Shown here: positions 44,021 to 48,071 of the stretch, one piece after another | How the letters are laid out: each line of letters begins with the position of its first letter | How positions within the stretch are numbered: the stretch's first letter is position 1 | Source: Bacteroidales bacterium | Lineage (GTDB): Bacteria; Bacteroidota; Bacteroidia; Bacteroidales; VadinHA17 | Direction: 5' to 3' | DNA length: 48,071 bases | Assembly: GCA_025454815.1 (NCBI GenBank) | Contig: JALONR010000031.1 | Coordinates: 1-48,071, forward strand | Program-made: the position numbers and the translations under genes | Notes under the pieces: generated by a model | The model's input: the letters and a program-made list of their open reading frames with translations, nothing else | Databases searched by the model: none | Told to the model about the DNA's origin: nothing

Positions 44021-44244
44021 CTGCTTCAGTTAAGCTTTGGATTGACAGGATTCCCTGTCTGCAGCCATTTCCCATGGATTCGGATCAGTAATATTTTTTG
44101 TCTGCAGCCATTTCCCATGGATTCGGATCAGTAGTATTTTTTGTCTGCAGCCATTTCTCATGAATTCGGATCAGTAATATTTTTTGTCTGCAGCCATTTC
44201 CCATCGATTCGGATCAGTAAAAACTTCTGTTTATCATCCATTTT
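44021..44244. repeat. 43-bp tandem repeat array, four copies plus degenerate ends
   Basis: Units starting GTCTGCAGCCATTTC begin at 44057, 44100, 44143 and 44186, so the period is exactly 43 bp with few substitutions. A partial copy precedes them (AGCTTTGGATTGACAGG). The right end shades into the 3' end of the MazG-like gene, where CCATTTTCTAAAGCTTCGG matches CCATTTCCCATGGATTCGG of the repeat. The array may have grown from this gene end. No ORF or hairpin explains it. Confidence 0.8.
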
Positions 44245-44577
44245 CTAAAGCTTCGGATTATTAAGGTGCCTGTTCCGGTCTCTCTCAGTCTTTTTACGGA
44301 AGCTCTCCTCAAGGGCCGCTGTCAGGTCGATCCCTGTCTGGTTAGCCAGGCAGATCAGAACCCAAAGCACATCGGCCATTTCACCGGCGAGTGACGAGTC
44401 TGCCTCTTCACTTCCCCGGAACGACTGGTCACCGTATTTCCTTGCAATTATTCTTGCCACCTCACCTGTCTCTTCGGTGAGGATTGCCATGTTCGTCAGC
44501 TCGCTGAAGTATCTGACGCCGTACTGTCTGATCCAGGCATCCACCCTCTCCTGGGCCTGGCGGATGGTCATTTCCAT
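44245..44577 (-). CDS. MazG-like nucleotide pyrophosphohydrolase
   Basis: The protein has 110 residues with the all-alpha NTP-pyrophosphatase fold: LTEETGEVAR carries the first acidic pair and LAGEMADVLWVLICLAN the ExxD motif, which together bind Mg. Proteins of this size (YpjD/MazG-like) hydrolyse non-canonical or stress nucleotides. Its last codons and stop overlap the sequence from which the adjacent 43-bp repeats seem to derive. Confidence 0.85.
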   Translation of the reverse strand: MEMTIRQAQERVDAWIRQYGVRYFSELTNMAILTEETGEVARIIARKYGDQSFRGSEEADSSLAGEMADVLWVLICLANQTGIDLTAALEESFRKKTERDRNRHLNNPKL

Positions 44578-44702
44578 ATTATAGCAGATGATCTGGTTTT
44601 AAATTTACAATAATAGTTTCAATACCTGACGCCCTTAACCCGCGGCACCTTATCTATGTGGTCAGGGAGGACGGGAGGTTGCAGATTATATGCAGGTCCC
44701 GT

Positions 44703-44734
44703 TTTGAGTCAATCCACCAATAGAGTTATATTTG
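44703..44734 (+). promoter_or_regulatory. Promoter of the Gfo/Idh/MocA-gltX unit
   Basis: TATATTTG (44727-44734) matches TAnnTTTG and TTTG (44703-44706) lies upstream with a 20-base spacer. It is 35 bp before the ATG at 44770, which supports that start over an earlier in-frame one at 44656. Confidence 0.8.
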
Positions 44735-44769
44735 CCAAAAGAAGTTGTAACAACTTAAAATTACCTCTT

Positions 44770-46095
44770 ATGAAAAAAAGAACCAGATCACTTAACAGGA
44801 GGGAATTCCTGGGCAGTGCAGCTCTCGGCCTTGCCGGGACATTGATAATTCCAGGTGCTGTCAGCGGGTGTGCGGGCCGGAAAGACCCCGGGCTTGTCAG
44901 GCTGGGCTTCATCGGTCTCGGACGGCAGGCCATCTACCTGATGGAAGGGTTCATAAGGATACCTGGAGTGGAGGTGGTTGCAGGATGCGATGTCTATGCA
45001 ATCAAGCGGACACGTTTTCAGAACAGGGCAGGCGAATATTATGCCGGTGCAGGCAGGAAGGTAAAGGTTCAGACCTATGAGAGATATGAAGAACTGCTTG
45101 GGAGAAAGGATATTGACGCAGTTGTGATTGCAGTTCCAGACCATGCCCATGCTTTTATTGCAATTGCGGCATTGAGGGCAGGGAAGGATGTTTACCTGGA
45201 GAAGCCGTTGACATTTACAATTTATGAAGGTCAGCAGTTGAAAAAGGCGGTGCGCGAGACAGGCCGGATACTGGGCGTTGGAAGCCAGCAGAGATCGGAT
45301 CCCAATTTCCGGCATGCTGTAAATCTGGTACAGTCAGGGACCCTCGGTGCAATATCCCTGGTCAATGCACATGTGGGGCCGCCGCCAAAACCTTATGATC
45401 TGCCGGTTGAGACGGTGCCGGAAGGGCTGAACTGGGATCTGTGGCTCGGACCGCTACCAGAAACCATCCACTACAACCCGGAACTCAATCCTCCTATTTC
45501 CCTTGATCCTCCCCGTGATGAGGAGTTCTGGGCAGGATGGCGCTGGTACCGTGAGACAGGAGGCGGATTCACCACCGACTGGGGTGCCCATATGTTTGAC
45601 GTGGCACAATGGGGCCTGGGAATGGATGGGAGCGGACCTGTGGAGATTGCTCCGCTTGGCGACGGATCTGAATACATTAAATGGGTATACGCCAGCGGGA
45701 CAGTGATGACTTCTGAGCCTTTTGATGAAAAGAAAACCAAGGGTGTAAAATTCTGGGGTGAGAAGGGTTGGATAGAGGTATCACGCGAGCACTACGCCGC
45801 ATCTGACCCTGCCCTTAATCCGCCGCCGGCTGCAGAGGGTGAATCAGAGGGCCCGTATGAGACCAGGATACCCCACCAGCTTGACTTCATCGATGCCGTA
45901 CGAAAGCGGACAGATCCGGTGGTACCTGTTGAGACGGGGCACAGTACCTGCACGGTCTGCACCCTTGGTAACATAGCCGTGCTGCTTAACAGGACACTCA
46001 GGTGGGATCCCACGACCGAAACCTTTGCCGATGATACTGACGGCGCCGCAACAGCCTTGCTGCACTACAGCTACAGGGAGCCTTACAAGCTTTAA
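44770..46095 (+). CDS. Gfo/Idh/MocA family oxidoreductase with Tat-type lipoprotein signal
   Basis: The protein has 441 residues from the ATG at 44770. The N-terminus has a twin-arginine motif (NRREFLGSAALGLAG) and then a lipobox-like VSGC, so it is probably folded with its cofactor and exported by Tat. The Rossmann domain has LGFIGLGRQAIYLM, and EKPLT is the conserved catalytic-lysine motif. It likely oxidises or rearranges a sugar in the periplasm. The nearby ThuA-like gene is a common partner. The stop is 9 bp before gltX, so the two are probably co-transcribed, with no evident functional link. Confidence 0.88.
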   Translation: MKKRTRSLNRREFLGSAALGLAGTLIIPGAVSGCAGRKDPGLVRLGFIGLGRQAIYLMEGFIRIPGVEVVAGCDVYAIKRTRFQNRAGEYYAGAGRKVKVQTYERYEELLGRKDIDAVVIAVPDHAHAFIAIAALRAGKDVYLEKPLTFTIYEGQQLKKAVRETGRILGVGSQQRSDPNFRHAVNLVQSGTLGAISLVNAHVGPPPKPYDLPVETVPEGLNWDLWLGPLPETIHYNPELNPPISLDPPRDEEFWAGWRWYRETGGGFTTDWGAHMFDVAQWGLGMDGSGPVEIAPLGDGSEYIKWVYASGTVMTSEPFDEKKTKGVKFWGEKGWIEVSREHYAASDPALNPPPAAEGESEGPYETRIPHQLDFIDAVRKRTDPVVPVETGHSTCTVCTLGNIAVLLNRTLRWDPTTETFADDTDGAATALLHYSYREPYKL

Positions 46096-46104
46096 ATACA
46101 TTAT

Positions 46105-47619
46105 ATGACAGACAGAAAAACAAGAGTCCGTTTTGCCCCAAGTCCCACCGGCCCGCTGCATATAGGAGGGGTGCGGACTGCTCTTTATAACTTTCTCTTC
46201 GCACGTCACAACGGAGGAACTTTCATCCTGCGCATCGAGGATACTGACCAGGCGCGTTACGTTGAGGGAGCGGAAGACTATATCATGGATTCACTTGCCT
46301 GGGCAGGAATAAAGGTCGACGAAGGTGTGCGTGAGGGAGGCCCCTTTGCACCATATCGCCAGAGTGACAGGAAGGAGATATATCATCGCTATTCTGACGA
46401 GCTTCTCCGCTGCGGAGATGCCTATTATGCCTTTGATACCCCCGAAGAGCTCGAGAGACTCAGGCAGGATTATGAATCGCGCGGCGAGACTTTCAACTAC
46501 GGCTGCACCACCAGGATGACGATGTGCAATTCCCTTACCCTTTCTCCGGAGGAGGTTAACCGGCGCATTGCTTCCGGAGAGCATTACGTGGTCAGATACC
46601 GCATGCCTGACAACGAGGATATACATTTTTCGGATCTTATCAGGGGCGATATAGTGGTGAATACATCCACCCTCGACGACAAGGTTCTTTACAAGTCTGA
46701 CGGCATGCCCACCTATCACCTGGCGAACATCGTTGATGACCACCTGATGGAGATATCGCATGTCATCAGGGGAGAGGAGTGGCTTCCTTCACTGCCTCTG
46801 CACGTGATGCTGTACCGAAGCTTCGGCTGGGATGCGCCTCTCTTTGCACACCTGCCACTGCTGCTCAAGCCCACAGGAAAGGGAAAACTCAGCAAGCGCG
46901 ACGGAGACAAGATGGGATTTCCGGTCTTCCCCCTCTACTGGCCATACGGCGAAACAGCATCAGGGTACAGGGAGGAGGGTTACTTTCCCGAAGCCTTCGT
47001 GAACATGCTGGCCCTCCTTGGATGGAACCCGGGAACGGAACAGGAGATATTCACAATGGATGAACTTATAGCAGCTTTCACCATTGACAGGGTGGGGAAG
47101 TCAGGCTCGCGCTTTGACCCCGACAAGGCAAAGTGGTTTAACGCCCGGTATTTCCAGATGAAAACCGATGAGCAACTGGCTGACCTGTTCATCCCCCTGG
47201 TGAAGGAAAAGGGATTCAGTCCTGAGAGGGCAACGCTCGTGAGGATTGTTTCGCTGGTTAAGGAGAGGGCTGGATTTGTGAAGGATCTCTGGAATGAGGC
47301 CGACTTCTTTTTTGTTGCACCCCAGAGCTATGATGCTGAAGTGGTCAGAAAACGGTGGACTGCAGACTCACCCGTACAGATGAGGGAGCTCCGTGACCAG
47401 ATTGCGGAAGTGCAGCCTTTTGTACCGGAGGTGATGGAGAAGAGCGTAAAGGAGTGGATTGCCTCGAGAGGATATAACACCGGTGCCATTCTCAATCTCT
47501 TCCGCCTGCTGCTGGTGGGTGCATCCAGGGGTCCGCATCTCTTTGACATCGCGGCCCTTATCGGCAGGGAGGAGACGCTGCGCCGTCTTGATGACGGGAT
47601 CTCACGGCTGTCAGCATAA
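46105..47619 (+). CDS. gltX: Glutamyl-tRNA synthetase
   Basis: The protein has 504 residues and is a class I synthetase. It shows the HIGH-type motif [36 protein letters not shown], and a KMSKS variant in [18 protein letters not shown]. It charges tRNA-Glu, and possibly tRNA-Gln if Asp/Glu amidotransferase is present. The C-terminal anticodon-binding domain follows from about residue 320. The length matches bacterial GluRS. Confidence 0.96.
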   Translation: MTDRKTRVRFAPSPTGPLHIGGVRTALYNFLFARHNGGTFILRIEDTDQARYVEGAEDYIMDSLAWAGIKVDEGVREGGPFAPYRQSDRKEIYHRYSDELLRCGDAYYAFDTPEELERLRQDYESRGETFNYGCTTRMTMCNSLTLSPEEVNRRIASGEHYVVRYRMPDNEDIHFSDLIRGDIVVNTSTLDDKVLYKSDGMPTYHLANIVDDHLMEISHVIRGEEWLPSLPLHVMLYRSFGWDAPLFAHLPLLLKPTGKGKLSKRDGDKMGFPVFPLYWPYGETASGYREEGYFPEAFVNMLALLGWNPGTEQEIFTMDELIAAFTIDRVGKSGSRFDPDKAKWFNARYFQMKTDEQLADLFIPLVKEKGFSPERATLVRIVSLVKERAGFVKDLWNEADFFFVAPQSYDAEVVRKRWTADSPVQMRELRDQIAEVQPFVPEVMEKSVKEWIASRGYNTGAILNLFRLLLVGASRGPHLFDIAALIGREETLRRLDDGISRLSA

Positions 47620-47624
47620 GTGGC

Positions 47625-48071
47625 ATGAAGCTCCACGGGGAGATAAGATACATTGATTTTCACACTCATTCATCGGGTGGCAGGGATGATACCGTTGTCA
47701 TCAGGAACCTGATGGCCGGTGATGAGGTGCCGGCTGATTTTCCGGCAAACACACTCTTTTCTGCCGGTATCCATCCGTGGCAACTGACCGGGAATAACCT
47801 CGAATATTTACAGACAGAACTTCTTCTCACTGTGGCACATCCCCATGTGGTGATGATAGGCGAGGCCGGGTTTGACCGGCTTCGCGGTGCGCAGGGGGAG
47901 GTACAGTACCGGGCCTTCCTCTTCCAGGCGCAAATGGCCGAAGAGATGGGGAAGCCGGTTGTTATTCACTGTGTTAAGGGATGGGATGAACTCAGGCGTG
48001 CGCGCAGGGAGGTCAAACCCGGCCGCCCGTGGGTCATCCACGGATTCCGGGGTAGCGGCAGCCTTGCAGCA
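47625..48071 (+). CDS. TatD family metal-dependent hydrolase, N-terminal part (cut by window edge)
   Basis: The frame is open for 149 codons from the ATG at 47625 to the window end. It shows YIDFHTHSSGG with the HxH metal ligands, SAGIHPWQL, IGEAGFDRLRG with the metal-bridging Glu, and VVIHCVKGWDEL and VIHGFRGS with further His ligands. This is the TatD DNase fold. The gene starts 5 bp after gltX and probably shares its transcript. Confidence 0.85.
   Translation, partial: MKLHGEIRYIDFHTHSSGGRDDTVVIRNLMAGDEVPADFPANTLFSAGIHPWQLTGNNLEYLQTELLLTVAHPHVVMIGEAGFDRLRGAQGEVQYRAFLFQAQMAEEMGKPVVIHCVKGWDELRRARREVKPGRPWVIHGFRGSGSLAA

Noticed and set aside
44021-44244. CRISPR array
   Set aside because: The whole 43-bp unit repeats without unique spacers, so it is a simple tandem repeat.

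Overview
The window looks like a chromosomal segment of a Bacteroidota bacterium, most likely a Bacteroidales relative. Pointers are promoters of the TAnnTTTG type with an upstream TTTG, few Shine-Dalgarno sequences, an Oar-like TonB-dependent outer-membrane protein, a Tat/lipobox Gfo/Idh/MocA oxidoreductase and complete, tightly packed amino-acid biosynthesis operons. No rRNA, tRNA, CRISPR array, insertion sequence or prophage was seen.

Layout. 1-4.0 kb: surface polysaccharide genes (two tandem Stealth-type sugar-phosphate transferases, the first cut by the window edge; a glycosyltransferase; an O-antigen ligase/polymerase). 4.0-7.4 kb: a secreted C1 peptidase, then a NarL-type two-component pair followed by yraN. 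7.9-14.1 kb: the Oar-like outer-membrane protein and a B12-dependent (class II) ribonucleotide reductase. 14.2-15.7 kb: a TrpB2-type tryptophan synthase beta gene whose 3' end is damaged. 15.8-23.0 kb: the whole histidine operon hisG-D-C-B-H-A-F-IE. 23.1-34.9 kb: one nine-gene branched-chain operon ilvD-ilvB-ilvN-ilvC-leuA-leuC-leuD-cimA-leuB. 35.0-37.0 kb: two related lipoproteins of unknown function. 37.2-43.1 kb: threonine/glycine genes kbl and tdh enclosing a paralogous oxoamine synthase, an acyl carrier protein and an acyl-activating enzyme. 43.2-48.1 kb: a ThuA-like protein, a 43-bp tandem repeat, a MazG-like protein, a Gfo/Idh/MocA oxidoreductase, gltX and the start of a TatD-type hydrolase.

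The most notable signal lies in short sequences between the genes. All three amino-acid units begin with a very short leader ORF rich in the codons of the amino acid they make, followed by a rho-independent terminator and a competing pairing: seven consecutive His codons before hisG, five Ile and three Leu codons before ilvD, and Trp-Arg-Trp before trpB2. In each case a TAnnTTTG promoter box lies only about 5-20 nt upstream of the leader ATG. This is the architecture of ribosome-mediated transcription attenuation, here in a compact form.

The genes fit together. The ilv/leu operon has both 2-isopropylmalate synthase and a Leptospira-type citramalate synthase sharing LeuBCD, so Ile can be made from pyruvate without threonine deaminase, which matches the Ile+Leu leader. 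TrpB2 keeps its trp attenuator but has lost an internal segment and its reading frame near the C-terminus. LeuC carries an in-frame 14-residue repeat expansion. The Tdh / acyl ligase / ACP / oxoamine synthase / Kbl cluster suggests an ACP-dependent branch of glycine acylation that I cannot assign to a known pathway.
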